Virus record (IMG/VR): IMGVR_UViG_3300050821_001858
Coordinates: 1-64,000 of that record
Direction: 5' to 3' (one strand)
Length of the DNA: 64,000 bases
Origin: a virus
The notes under the pieces were generated by a model that had not been told where the DNA came from, did no database searches, and was given only the letters and a program-made list of their open reading frames with translations. Both the position numbers and the translations under genes were made by a program. How positions within the stretch are numbered: position 1 is the stretch's first letter; every line of letters starts with the position of its first letter. Below are positions 43,423 to 52,258 of the stretch, one piece after another.

Positions 43423-43762
43423 AACCTCCTTGGTCAAGGTTGAGAGCCCTTATATCTCCTTAGCCAGAATCGAGGAACGAATTAAAAATTTACAGCTTCT
43501 TGTTGAAAGGGATCGCCTTGAATCGACTAGGCACAATGCTGAGTTGAAAGATGACATCATTAAGATTGTAGAAGATTTCAAAAAGGATATGGTTTCTCGG
43601 GCAGATGATAATAAAAAGGAGATGGTTACTCGGGCTGAATTTGAACCAGTCAAAAAGATTGTTTATGGGATTGCTGGTTTTTTGATGTTAGGTATTGGTG
43701 GTTTGATAATGTCATTCGTTACAAAAGGATTATTATTGGCTCCCATAATTGGGGGGCATTAA
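43400..43762 (+). CDS. Coiled-coil protein with C-terminal membrane anchor
   Basis: 120 residues from ATG 43400. Charged coiled coil (SLARIEERIKNLQLLVERD; KKDMVSRADDNKKEMVTRA) followed by one hydrophobic segment (YGIAGFLMLGIGGLIMSFV). The layout resembles XhlA-type phage membrane proteins. Overlaps the mimic gene by 23 nt. Confidence 0.6.
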   Translation: MIEEFEDKTSLVKVESPYISLARIEERIKNLQLLVERDRLESTRHNAELKDDIIKIVEDFKKDMVSRADDNKKEMVTRAEFEPVKKIVYGIAGFLMLGIGGLIMSFVTKGLLLAPIIGGH

Positions 43763-44221
43763 ATGAGAAGGTTCTTTGCGAATTTAATTCTAATACCGTT
43801 GTATATTTTTCTCGCTGTTCTCTTTTATTGGATGGCTGAATCACGATTTACATTTCCGACGCGCGTAGAATCACATAGTATTTTAACACCTGAAGTAGCG
43901 GCTGGTCAGAACCTTCATTTTGAAACAAAATTTTTTCGTTTGGCATCTTGTCGAGTTAGTCGTTCTCAGTTTTTATTGAATGGAGACAGACAAATTCGAT
44001 TGCATAACGAGGAATATTATATTGAAGCAGACGTTTCAATATTAGATGTTCAAAATCTTGTACATATACCTAAAGATGTTGAACCCGGGTTGTATGAATT
44101 TTATGTGCAAACAACATATTTCTGTAATCCAACTGATTATATTATGACGAGAACTCGTACCATTGATTATGGACGGGTTACTGTATTACCTTATAACGCA
44201 GACCACAAAAGACCTGAGTAG
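43763..44221 (+). CDS. Membrane-anchored protein, paralogue 1
   Basis: 152 residues. N-terminal membrane helix (LILIPLYIFLAVLFYWMAE), then a periplasmic-type domain with FTFPTRV, AAGQNLHFETKFFR, VHIPKDVEPGLYEFYVQTTYFCNP and GRVTVLP. Clearly paralogous to the next gene. Two conserved Cys could form a disulfide. Function unknown. Confidence 0.7.
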   Translation: MRRFFANLILIPLYIFLAVLFYWMAESRFTFPTRVESHSILTPEVAAGQNLHFETKFFRLASCRVSRSQFLLNGDRQIRLHNEEYYIEADVSILDVQNLVHIPKDVEPGLYEFYVQTTYFCNPTDYIMTRTRTIDYGRVTVLPYNADHKRPE

Positions 44222-44230
44222 TTCTAAATA

Positions 44231-44770
44231 ATGGAACCAGATATGAATAAGAACCTGATACAGAGATTATATCCATGGTTGCTTTTAGCCCCTCTATATT
44301 TGTTTTTGGGGTTGATGTTTTATTGGTTAGTTGAATCCAAAACTACTTTTCCTTCTTCGGTTATATCCAAAAGGGTGTTAAACCCAGAACTTCATTCAGG
44401 ACAGAACCTTTTTACGGAAGGTGTGTTCAAGAGAGATACACAATGTCGAATTAATCGTATTCATACCTTAGTCAATGATTTTCGACAAATTCGAGTTGGA
44501 AATGATGATTATTATATCTATCCTGATAATCTTCCAATTGCTATACAAAATGTTATTAACATTCCTATTGACGTACAACCGGGAGAGTATCAATATATAA
44601 TTCAGACGACTTATTTCTGTAATCCAATGGATTATTTGATAGGTAGACATCGTGATGTGCCTTATGGTAAAGTTACGATCCTTCCTCCGGTGACAACAAC
44701 ACCACAACCTGTGGTACCCGCTCCGGTGAATCCACCCGTAAAGGGAACGAACACTCAACAGCGAAAATGA
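44231..44770 (+). CDS. Membrane-anchored protein, paralogue 2
   Basis: 179 residues (175 if ATG 44243 is used). Same layout as the preceding gene: LLLAPLYLFLGLMFYWLVES, TTFPSSV, SGQNLFTEGVFKR, NIPIDVQPGEYQYIIQTTY, FCNPMDYL, GKVTILP, plus a Pro/Thr-rich tail. A TCTAAATA box ends directly at ATG 44231, so the later start or read-through RNA is likely. Tandem duplication. Confidence 0.7.
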   Translation: MEPDMNKNLIQRLYPWLLLAPLYLFLGLMFYWLVESKTTFPSSVISKRVLNPELHSGQNLFTEGVFKRDTQCRINRIHTLVNDFRQIRVGNDDYYIYPDNLPIAIQNVINIPIDVQPGEYQYIIQTTYFCNPMDYLIGRHRDVPYGKVTILPPVTTTPQPVVPAPVNPPVKGTNTQQRK

Positions 44771-44772
44771 TG

Positions 44773-44801
44773 TTGACAGGTCGAAGGTTTTAGGGCATAA
44801 T
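44773..44801 (+). promoter_or_regulatory. Host-type promoter TTGACA-N17-CATAAT (gp61)
   Basis: Predicted +1 falls on A of ATG 44808: a leaderless primase message. Confidence 0.75.
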
Positions 44802-44807
44802 TACCGA

Positions 44808-45839
44808 ATGGGTTGGCTTGAGACAAAATATGCCTTGATGTTGTCGTCAAGGCTTAGAAATTTCAAACAAAAATCCGGTGCTCTTCTTGAATTTTCGTGT
44901 CCTTTCTGTGGGGATTCGCAAACCAACAAGCGCCGTACCCGCGGTTATCTCTATGAAAAAGATGGAGAAATGCACTTCTACTGTCACAATGCTTGTGGTG
45001 GCATGGGTTTTACTAACTTCTTGAATCGAATGGATGTTCAACTTTGCATTGAGTACAAATTGGAACGTTTGAAAGAAGAAGGTAGACCGGCTCCTGATTA
45101 TAAGAAGTTTATTGCTAAACCTACGTTTGATGTACATCAAGCTACTAAGGATTTTGAGAAGCTTCCAACGATTTCCTCTTTGCCTTGGAATCATCCTGCT
45201 AAGGTTTACATACAGGATCGAAAGATTCCAAATTATTGGCACTCTCAAATTCGATGGGCTAAACTATTTCAGACATGGGTAAACGAGTATATGCTTCCGG
45301 GAAAGTATGAAGATGTGAGCATGGATGAAGGTCGATTGGTCATCCCTTTCATGAATGAAAAGAACAAAGTCTTTGCTTATCTTGGACGTGCTATCTCGAA
45401 TAATTCTGTACGTTATATGTTGAATGTTTTAGAGCACTCAGAACCTCTAATCTGGGGGCGAAATTATGTGAAGCTTCATAAGCGTAAGTATAAGGTACCA
45501 GTGACCGAGGGTCCAATCGATGCTATGTTTCTTTATGGTATGGCGATGAATGGAGGTAATTTCGCCCCCCTTCTTGATTTAGCTGAGCGGGACAAGTTTG
45601 TTCTTGTCTATGATAACGAACCTCGTTCCAAAGACACTCGTAAGAAAATGCTTCATGCTATAGAGAATAATTTTCCTATTTGTATTTGGCCAGATAATAT
45701 TGAATATAAAGACATTAACAAGATGGTTCTTGAAGGGTATTCGGTAGATCACATTTGGTCTATTATTGAAAAGAATACTTTCCAAGGTACGGTCGCAAAA
45801 TTAAAATTGCAACATTTCAGCAAAGTGGGATTGACATGA
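44808..45839 (+). CDS. gp61: DNA primase gp61
   Basis: 343 residues (T4: 342). N-terminal zinc site CPFCGDSQ (about 31) with CHNACGG, catalytic Toprim motif VTEGPIDAMFLYG (about 233) and LVYDNEPRSKDT. Makes RNA primers with gp41. Promoter directly before the ATG. Confidence 0.94.
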   Translation: MGWLETKYALMLSSRLRNFKQKSGALLEFSCPFCGDSQTNKRRTRGYLYEKDGEMHFYCHNACGGMGFTNFLNRMDVQLCIEYKLERLKEEGRPAPDYKKFIAKPTFDVHQATKDFEKLPTISSLPWNHPAKVYIQDRKIPNYWHSQIRWAKLFQTWVNEYMLPGKYEDVSMDEGRLVIPFMNEKNKVFAYLGRAISNNSVRYMLNVLEHSEPLIWGRNYVKLHKRKYKVPVTEGPIDAMFLYGMAMNGGNFAPLLDLAERDKFVLVYDNEPRSKDTRKKMLHAIENNFPICIWPDNIEYKDINKMVLEGYSVDHIWSIIEKNTFQGTVAKLKLQHFSKVGLT

Positions 45840-46114
45840 TCGGAATTTTAGTATATTGTGCGTTCTTCGTTGTCACCGGGTTTGTTTTGACCCTGTGGTT
45901 TGAAAAGAGTTCTACGGATAAAAGAGCGTGGCTTAAAGAGGAAGGTGATACAGCTTTTTGGTTGTTCACCGTTGTCTTTATAGCATGTGTTTTTATCGAT
46001 CCTTGGGTATCACAAGCACTGGTAAGTCTTTTCGTCGGTTATATGACAAGGCTGTATTGGGTTTTGGTTCAACTAGATAATGGAGAAAATGATGACTTTG
46101 AAGCAGAAGAGTGA
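45836..46114 (+). CDS. Membrane protein, unknown
   Basis: 92 residues with three hydrophobic stretches (ILVYCAFFVVTGFVLTLWF, FWLFTVVFIACVFID, ALVSLFVGYMTRLYWVLV) and an acidic C-terminus. Overlaps gp61 and the next gene. Confidence 0.6.
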   Translation: MIGILVYCAFFVVTGFVLTLWFEKSSTDKRAWLKEEGDTAFWLFTVVFIACVFIDPWVSQALVSLFVGYMTRLYWVLVQLDNGENDDFEAEE

Positions 46115-46745
46115 ATATAATATTGGTGAAAAGGTTGTTATCTTTTGTAACAACGTGGAAACCGATGGCATCGTTGCTGACGTGAAATATGATCTTGGAA
46201 GTGAGGTTCAATATATCATTCACATTGCAATAGACTGTTATGAGTGCCGTCCGGGTGAGTATGTTTGGATGGATGAGGAAAAGGAAACAAACGACAAGGA
46301 TGCCAAGATCGAAGCCCTTCTTGCTGATCTTGACGATATTTTTGATGAGTTGACCGATTTGTCAACTCCCGGTCATCCGGTTATTCCGTTCATGTTTTTG
46401 GGTATCATCAACGGTGATCGCTTGGATTTCCACACCCTCACTCCCGACGAAGGTGAATCCTTTGAAATTGGGGACGAAAACGAGGTTGATTTCTCGGCAG
46501 CGAAGGGTCTTCCGGTTTTGAGTGATATTGGACTGTATCACCCCGATGACCAGCCTGTGACTGACGAGGATGATCTTCCTCCTACGTGCGCTGATTATCC
46601 TGATTGCGTATGTGGACAGATGGATATTGCTCTTTATGGGGCACCACTCGAAGTGAAGTCTACGGAACGTGCTGACGATAAGCCTGAGGCTGAAAGTTCG
46701 ACACTCGGTGATATTCTTGACGCTGTGTTGAAGAACAAGAAGTAA
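46092..46745 (+). CDS. Acidic protein, unknown
   Basis: 217 residues, very acidic. ATG 46092 chosen for spacing from GGAG. N-terminal YNIGEKVVIFCNNVETDGIVADVKYD is SH3-like; later ADYPDCVCGQM has a Cys pair. May be a DNA mimic or regulatory protein by charge alone; not shown. A terminator follows. Confidence 0.6.
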   Translation: MTLKQKSEYNIGEKVVIFCNNVETDGIVADVKYDLGSEVQYIIHIAIDCYECRPGEYVWMDEEKETNDKDAKIEALLADLDDIFDELTDLSTPGHPVIPFMFLGIINGDRLDFHTLTPDEGESFEIGDENEVDFSAAKGLPVLSDIGLYHPDDQPVTDEDDLPPTCADYPDCVCGQMDIALYGAPLEVKSTERADDKPEAESSTLGDILDAVLKNKK

Positions 46746-46765
46746 GGTGCGGTCCAGACACCATG

Positions 46766-46794
46766 CCCGACACCTTTCGGGGTGTCGGGTTTTT
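46766..46794 (+). terminator. Rho-independent terminator
   Basis: CCCGACACC/GGTGTCGGG stem, TTTCGG loop, five T. Confidence 0.9.
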
Positions 46795-46891
46795 CCTTTG
46801 GAACGTTAGGGAATATCTCCGATAAGTTGGCGCGTCCATCATGACTTGCCTGAGGCTAACGGTAGGGCATTTAAGAACAAAGGATGAACAT

Positions 46892-47119
46892 ATGTCGCAT
46901 CATGTACAATGTCATTTAACAGACGAAAAGAAAGAAGTTCATTATCATTGTTGGCTTCCCGAAGATTATGCAATACCGGGAAAATCAATAGAAGTTAAAA
47001 TGGATGACGGGGAATGGCACCCATTTATTGTAGAGAATGCTTGGACACGTCTCCCCACTCCTGTTGTACGAGAGCGATCTCAGGATTATAAGAAAACAAG
47101 GAAAGCTAGTGACATATAA
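46892..47119 (+). CDS. Small protein, unknown
   Basis: 75 residues from ATG 46892 (AAAGGA upstream). VHYHCWLPEDYAIPGKSIEVKMDDGEWHPF is beta-rich with a central Trp/His cluster. Unknown. Confidence 0.65.
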   Translation: MSHHVQCHLTDEKKEVHYHCWLPEDYAIPGKSIEVKMDDGEWHPFIVENAWTRLPTPVVRERSQDYKKTRKASDI

Positions 47120-47351
47120 TATATACATACAAACAAATGATGATGCTTTTTTCTGTGTTAAGAAGGATGGAGAGATATTAGATTATTCAGATTATCACGA
47201 GGCTGTTGAATATGCTAAGAACATATTCGAAATGTATTTTGGTACTGGTTGGCAACCTCGAAAAGTAACAATTACAATCGAAAAAAAAGATTGGAAAGAA
47301 ACTAGAAAAAGAGGGTGGAATGACAATAGAAATAAAAGGAATCAAGGATAG
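47109..47351 (+). CDS. Small protein, unknown
   Basis: 80 residues from GTG 47109 (AAGGAAA upstream), overlapping the previous gene by 11 nt. TYNIYIQTNDDAFFCVKKDGEILDY suggests a beta fold; basic end. Overlaps thyX by 32 nt. Confidence 0.6.
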   Translation: MTYNIYIQTNDDAFFCVKKDGEILDYSDYHEAVEYAKNIFEMYFGTGWQPRKVTITIEKKDWKETRKRGWNDNRNKRNQG

Positions 47352-48153
47352 TATAAGTCCTGATGAAGTTAGAATAACAACGTTTCAATTGAGGTATCCT
47401 CGATTTATTCACGCTGAGTTTATGACGCATCGTGTGTTTTCACGTAATGCGTCTTCTTCGCGTGCGATCCCAATCAAGAAACAGATTGAAGCCATTATTA
47501 AAGACCCGGCTATTCCTATGCATTGGGGTAAAAACCAAAAGGGAATGCAAGCTGAGTTTGAATGTAATGAAGCTGTGAGGATTGCCGGATTGGATTTTAC
47601 CAATCGTGATGCGTGGCTCTATGCCATGGAAAAAGCAATCGAAATTGCTGAAGCATTTGACAGAGCCGGTTATCACAAACAGATTGTGAACCGACTCCTT
47701 GAACCATTTTCCCATATTAATGTGCTGTGCACTTCGACTACTTATTCGAATTTTATTGCTTTGCGTAATCACAAAGATGCAATGCATGAAATGCAGGTAA
47801 TTGGAGCGACGTTCGCCGAATATCTCAAAGAACCCCCACAGCAAGTTTTGGCACAAGGGAAGTGGCATTTACCATATGTTGATACGACGGATGGGGAGTT
47901 TGTTAAACAGTCGGTAGCTAGATCGGCTCGCCTTTCATATCTTACATTTGATATGAAGGAATCGACCCTGGATGATGATTTGCTTCTTTATGACAAACTG
48001 GTAGGTTCACATCCTATTCATGCATCACCGGCTGAGCATCAAGCAACACCCGACTATAAGTTGCAAAATGGTAATTGGCTCAACCCTAGCAAGCATGGTA
48101 ACCTTACGGGTTATATCCAGTATCGTAAGTTATTGGTCGGAGAATCTTTATGA
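47320..48153 (+). CDS. thyX: FAD-dependent thymidylate synthase ThyX
   Basis: 277 residues. The ThyX signature RHRxxSxNxxSxR appears as THRVFSRNASSSR (about 35-47), with an initial Thr in place of Arg. C-terminal RSARLSYL and SPAEHQATP are typical. Converts dUMP to dTMP with methylene-THF and NADPH; fits with the dCMP deaminase at 18.7 kb. Confidence 0.92.
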   Translation: MTIEIKGIKDSISPDEVRITTFQLRYPRFIHAEFMTHRVFSRNASSSRAIPIKKQIEAIIKDPAIPMHWGKNQKGMQAEFECNEAVRIAGLDFTNRDAWLYAMEKAIEIAEAFDRAGYHKQIVNRLLEPFSHINVLCTSTTYSNFIALRNHKDAMHEMQVIGATFAEYLKEPPQQVLAQGKWHLPYVDTTDGEFVKQSVARSARLSYLTFDMKESTLDDDLLLYDKLVGSHPIHASPAEHQATPDYKLQNGNWLNPSKHGNLTGYIQYRKLLVGESL

Positions 48154-48335
48154 AAAAATTTGAATATCTATTACGTTATGTTGAATTGCGTCAACCTGTA
48201 ACTTCAGTCAAAACTTTGAATGGGTTGGGTCAAGAAGGATGGGAATTAATTGCGATCCTTCACGATATCGGCTATTTTAAAAGGGAACTTGTAGAAAGTT
48301 ATGAACCTCTTGCGGTTCTGAACGAAGACTACTAA
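48150..48335 (+). CDS. DUF4177-like small protein
   Basis: 61 residues: FEYLLRYVELRQPV, LNGLGQEGWELIAIL, FKRELVE. The LNxLGxEGWELV pattern is the DUF4177 signature; function unknown. ATGA overlap with thyX. Confidence 0.7.
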   Translation: MKKFEYLLRYVELRQPVTSVKTLNGLGQEGWELIAILHDIGYFKRELVESYEPLAVLNEDY

Positions 48336-48386
48336 CGATAAATAAATTCAATAACTAGTTCTCCCAATATCCTAAGCTAACGTGTA

Positions 48387-48409
48387 GCGCACGGAGCAAT
48401 TTTGTGCGT
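48387..48409 (+). promoter_or_regulatory. Hairpin in the nrdJ leader
   Basis: GCGCAC/GTGCGT with an 11-nt loop, 39 nt before the nrdJ start. No B12-box is visible, so it does not look like a cobalamin riboswitch. A GATAAATA box lies at 48337. Confidence 0.35.
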
Positions 48410-48447
48410 GCATGGTCTATTATTGTCTAAAAAGGAAGAAGAAGAAA

Positions 48448-50481
48448 ATGCTCGTAAAAACTAAAGAGGCTTTATTAAATGATGTTTCTACCGGAACCGT
48501 GCCGCAGGCTTTTATCAATTCAGGAAGATATTTTGAAACACTTTTTCAAGAATACGTTTATGTATCCCGGTATTCGAGATTTGTACACGAGTTGGGACGA
48601 CGAGAATCGTGGAGTGAGACAGTTACAAGGTATTTTGACTTCTATACCACTCATCTTCGCGAAAGATGTGGATATGAATTATCCGCCGTTCTGAGAAATG
48701 AATTGGAACAGGCTGTTTTGAACCTTGAGGTTATGCCTTCAATGCGTTGTCTTATGAGTGCAGGACCAGCACTTGTACGTGACGAAATGGCTGGTTTTAA
48801 TTGTTCCTATGCTACTGTTGATAATCCTAAGGTATTTGCCGACATTCTATATATTTTGATGGTTGGAACTGGTGTCGGTTTTTCGGTTGAGCGTCAATAT
48901 GTAAATAAGTTACCGGAAGTTCCCGAAGAGTTGTATCCAACTGATACAACCATTGTAATTGCTGATTCCAAGATCGGATGGGCAAAGGGATTAAATGAGT
49001 TAATTTCTATTCTGTATACCGGTTGTATCCCCAAGGTGGATTATTCCAGGGTGCGCCCGGCTGGCTCGGTATTAAAGACCTTCGGAGGGCGCGCTTCTGG
49101 TCCTGAGCCTCTTAAGCGTTGTTTTGATTATATCGTTTCGACGTTTAAAGAGGCAAAGGGTCGTAAGCTTACGTCTCTTGAATGTCATGATATGGTTTGT
49201 ATGATAGGAGAATGTGTTGTATCTGGTGGTGTTAGGCGTTCTGCTACTATTTCTTTGTCTAATTTGTCTGATGATCGTATGCGTACAGCTAAGTCGGGTC
49301 AATGGTGGAATACAACGCCTTGGCGATCACTTGCAAACAATTCGGCAGTATATAATGATCGAAGACCCTCCATGGACGTGTTCATGTCGGAATGGTTTTC
49401 CCTGCATGCCTCCAAGTCAGGAGAAAGAGGCATCTTCTCAAGGTTCGCAGCTAAAAATGTCATCGAACGATCAAACGCTTTTAGAAAAGAATTCTGTGGT
49501 GATATCGAAGGTATCCGATATCGAGATGTTGACTTCGAATGGGGGTGCAATCCGTGTTCGGAAATAATTCTTAGACCAAACGAAGTCTGTAATCTAACAG
49601 AAATCGTTGTACGTGAAAATGATACTTTAGAGACGTTGCTTCGTAAGGCTCGAATTGCATCGATCCTTGGGACGTTTCAGGCAACTCTAACTCATTATCG
49701 TTTTCTTTCCAAGAAATGGCAACATAATGCTGAAGAGGAAAGATTGCTTGGTGTATCTTTGACAGGTATTATGGATAATCCAGTATTGGCGGGTGAAAAT
49801 GTCGATAAACTTAAGGATTGGCTTACTCAGATGCGAAGGGAAGTTATTAAAACTAATGTTGAGATCGCTAGCGACCTTAATATACCTTCTAGTACTGCAA
49901 GTACATGTATCAAACCTAGCGGAACCGTGTCTTCGCTTGTCGATTCTGCTGCTGGAATACACGGTCGTCATTCCCCTTATTATCTTAGGACAATTAGGTC
50001 TGATAAGAAAGACCCATGTGCACAAGTCATGATCGATGCTGGTGTTCCTTATGAGGATGATATTATGCGTCCTGATCATAATATGGTATTCACCTTCCCT
50101 ATGAAGAGCCCCCTAAGTTCTAAGAAGAGAGAGAATGCAACAGCTATTGATCAATTGAACTTCTGGCTTCTATATCAGATGTATTGGTGTGATCATAAGC
50201 CTTCTGTTACTATTTCAGTAAGGGATGATGAATGGATGGATGTAGGAGCATGGGTATACGCTCACTTTGAATATATGTCAGGTGTTTCGTTCCTTCCTTA
50301 TGCTGATCATGTTTATTCCCAGGCTCCTTATCAAGAGATAACGGAGAAGGAATATCATGAGTGGCAAGCAAAGATGCCTCAAAATATTGACTGGTCCACT
50401 CTGACTAAATATGAGAGTAACGATTTAACAATTGGGTCACAAAACTTCGCTTGTGTTTCAAAAGAAGGATGTGACCTTTAA
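48448..50481 (+). CDS. nrdJ: Class II ribonucleotide reductase (B12-dependent), NrdJ/RTPR type
   Basis: 677 residues from ATG 48448 (AAAAGGAAG upstream). Monomeric triphosphate-reductase-like: VGTGVGFSVERQYV, GGRASGPEPLKR, ECVVSGGVRRSATIS, active-site region EWGCNPCSEIIL (about 367), TCIKPSGTVSSLVD and C-terminal redox pair CVSKEGC. Needs adenosylcobalamin from the host, independent of oxygen. Confidence 0.94.
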   Translation: MLVKTKEALLNDVSTGTVPQAFINSGRYFETLFQEYVYVSRYSRFVHELGRRESWSETVTRYFDFYTTHLRERCGYELSAVLRNELEQAVLNLEVMPSMRCLMSAGPALVRDEMAGFNCSYATVDNPKVFADILYILMVGTGVGFSVERQYVNKLPEVPEELYPTDTTIVIADSKIGWAKGLNELISILYTGCIPKVDYSRVRPAGSVLKTFGGRASGPEPLKRCFDYIVSTFKEAKGRKLTSLECHDMVCMIGECVVSGGVRRSATISLSNLSDDRMRTAKSGQWWNTTPWRSLANNSAVYNDRRPSMDVFMSEWFSLHASKSGERGIFSRFAAKNVIERSNAFRKEFCGDIEGIRYRDVDFEWGCNPCSEIILRPNEVCNLTEIVVRENDTLETLLRKARIASILGTFQATLTHYRFLSKKWQHNAEEERLLGVSLTGIMDNPVLAGENVDKLKDWLTQMRREVIKTNVEIASDLNIPSSTASTCIKPSGTVSSLVDSAAGIHGRHSPYYLRTIRSDKKDPCAQVMIDAGVPYEDDIMRPDHNMVFTFPMKSPLSSKKRENATAIDQLNFWLLYQMYWCDHKPSVTISVRDDEWMDVGAWVYAHFEYMSGVSFLPYADHVYSQAPYQEITEKEYHEWQAKMPQNIDWSTLTKYESNDLTIGSQNFACVSKEGCDL

Positions 50482-50497
50482 TTATAGGGGTCACATT

Positions 50498-51160
50498 ATG
50501 TCTAAAATAGCTTGGCCACACGATGATAATGAAACGTTGATCAAGTTTTATGGAACGCCAGGAATGGTCAAACTAAGAGACTTTGTTCCTCCGTTCCAAA
50601 TGATCGATGCTGACACCAAAAAGCCAGTAAAATCGTTTGAAGTGCACCCCAAGTGTTTTAATGCTTTTGCCCAAGTGTTCCAAGAAATATGGGATAAGTG
50701 TAATCATGATCAGTCAGTTATTGAAAAGTATCATCTTCATCTTTTTGGTGGTTCTTACAATAAACGTCTTGTTCGTGGTTCCACCTCTCATTGGTCTGTT
50801 CATGCTTTTGGTGCTGCCATCGATATTAATCCTGCTGGTGCTCCCATGGCAGTCGATGAGCGACCTACGCAAGAAAATATGCCTGACTTTGCGGTTGAAG
50901 CCTTCAAACGAGCGGGAGCAACCTGGGGTGGAGACTTTCAACATCGCAAGGACTGGATGCACTTCCAATTCGTCTATGAAGGGAAACAGACGTTCTTTGA
51001 ACCTGTAGTAATGCCTGTAAGTAATGTTGTAATTCAATCGAATACTTCAGTATTTTCTAATACTACCAAACATCCTGTAGTTATTAATACTACTCCTATT
51101 CCTATAGAATCCCCTAGTATCTTTGACAACCTTCTCGATAAACTTAAGCACATATTGTGA
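50498..51160 (+). CDS. M15-family peptidase (D-Ala-D-Ala carboxypeptidase-like)
   Basis: 220 residues from ATG 50498 (AGGGG upstream). Zinc-peptidase motifs SVHAFGAAIDINP (HxxxxxxD, about 101) and DWMHFQF (about 152). Likely cleaves peptidoglycan peptides, as endolysin or tail-associated enzyme. The last 50 residues are a Thr/Val/Asn-rich tail. Confidence 0.85.
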   Translation: MSKIAWPHDDNETLIKFYGTPGMVKLRDFVPPFQMIDADTKKPVKSFEVHPKCFNAFAQVFQEIWDKCNHDQSVIEKYHLHLFGGSYNKRLVRGSTSHWSVHAFGAAIDINPAGAPMAVDERPTQENMPDFAVEAFKRAGATWGGDFQHRKDWMHFQFVYEGKQTFFEPVVMPVSNVVIQSNTSVFSNTTKHPVVINTTPIPIESPSIFDNLLDKLKHIL

Positions 51161-51167
51161 GGCTTGT

Positions 51168-51578
51168 ATGACCATAACCTTTACTGGAAAACACATCACT
51201 TGGTTCCTTCCGAAGCCTTATAAGTGGGTTGACAGTAAGGGCTATCAATGGTATGATCGGGGGGCGTTTAATAATGGGGAAGGTCCCAACGCTTCGGGAC
51301 TGCCTTTCGAGACACCGGGTTTTGCGTTCCATAATGAGAACCATACGCTTGGGGGTTGGTGGCAAATTGATATTCCTGATATTAAAAAAAGGATTATAAC
51401 CCGACAGACTGACATTGGTCCTCGTAAGCCTGTTATTGATTTAAATGCGATGCTTGCATTTGAATTATTTGGGACTGAAATGAAGGCTGATGCTAATGAT
51501 AACCATCAATGGACTATAACCTATCTTGGAAAGCAATTGCCTAATAATGTAAAAGAAGGAATAACTGATCTTGATTAA
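51168..51578 (+). CDS. Double-psi beta-barrel (RlpA-like) protein
   Basis: 136 residues from ATG 51168. The segment RQTDIGPRKPVIDLNAMLAF fits the DPBB signature (TDxGP...IDLS..A). Cellular relatives bind or cut peptidoglycan. Located between the M15 peptidase and a conserved nuclease; may act in lysis or tail penetration. Domain call is by motif only. Confidence 0.6.
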   Translation: MTITFTGKHITWFLPKPYKWVDSKGYQWYDRGAFNNGEGPNASGLPFETPGFAFHNENHTLGGWWQIDIPDIKKRIITRQTDIGPRKPVIDLNAMLAFELFGTEMKADANDNHQWTITYLGKQLPNNVKEGITDLD

Positions 51579-51801
51579 TTATCTTCGTAATTCAAATGTG
51601 AAAATATCTATTGATCTAAATCCGTTCTATTGGAGATTTCATTTTGATAGGATACTTCCTTCTCAATATGATCCATATTTACGTGTTTGGTGGTGTCAAC
51701 TTTTGTTCTTAAACTTGTGGATGGTAATAGATAATGGCAAGATCGTTTTGGACCCCCTTGAACAGATTGAAGTCAAAGAGGAAGAGGAAGATCATCCATA
51801 A
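51571..51801 (+). CDS. Small protein, unknown
   Basis: 76 residues starting with TTG 51571 overlapped with the upstream stop. Aromatic (LNPFYWRFHFDRILPSQYDPYLRVWW) with an acidic end. A TTG start makes the 5' end uncertain. Confidence 0.55.
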   Translation: MINYLRNSNVKISIDLNPFYWRFHFDRILPSQYDPYLRVWWCQLLFLNLWMVIDNGKIVLDPLEQIEVKEEEEDHP

Positions 51802-51804
51802 ATA
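51797..51804 (+). promoter_or_regulatory. Possible late box CATAAATA, 4 nt before ATG
   Basis: CATAAATACTGG then ATG 51809; another short-spaced box. Confidence 0.45.
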
Positions 51805-51808
51805 CTGG

Positions 51809-52246
51809 ATGTGTGATTGGACATTCGAAGGTAAACCAGTAGATTTTGAATCCACAGCCGAGTATTTTGGATTTGTCTACTCGATAACAAACAGACTTAC
51901 CGGTAAGAAATACATCGGTAAGAAAAAGCTTAAATTTACAAGATCAAGAAAAGTCAAAGATTCTAAGCGTCGGGTTCGTGTTGTAAAGGAATCTGATTGG
52001 AAGGAATACTATGGCTCTTCTAAGGAACTTGCCAAAGATATTCATAAGCACGGCAAGGAATGCTTTGATCGGGAAATTCTTCGTTGGTGCAACAGCGCCG
52101 GGGAGTGTTCCTATTGGGAACTTTGGTACCAGATGACGAACCATGTCCTTCTGAATCCAGCAAATTTTTACAACAATTACGTCGGCGCTCGGATACATCG
52201 CAAGCACCTGATGAAAAAATATCTTGACGAGATTGAAGAGACGTGA
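51809..52246 (+). CDS. Seg-like GIY-YIG endonuclease, conserved in T4-like phages
   Basis: 145 residues. MCDWTFEGKPVDF then FGFVYSITNRLTGKKYIGKKKL (GIY-YIG core) and DWKEYYGSSKELAKDI, FDREILRWCNSAGECSYWE. Relatives in cyanophages begin MWTYNGE, which supports ATG 51809 over ATG 51734. Widely conserved rather than sporadically mobile, so perhaps a housekeeping nuclease. Confidence 0.82.
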   Translation: MCDWTFEGKPVDFESTAEYFGFVYSITNRLTGKKYIGKKKLKFTRSRKVKDSKRRVRVVKESDWKEYYGSSKELAKDIHKHGKECFDREILRWCNSAGECSYWELWYQMTNHVLLNPANFYNNYVGARIHRKHLMKKYLDEIEET

Positions 52247-52258
52247 TATAAGCTTCCT

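Noticed and set aside
48336-48447. Cobalamin riboswitch before nrdJ
   Set aside because: No B12-box sequence or long multi-stem leader; only one short hairpin.
51734-51808. Upstream ATG for the Seg-like nuclease
   Set aside because: The added 25 residues are only basic and overlap another gene; relatives start at the MxxWTxxG motif.
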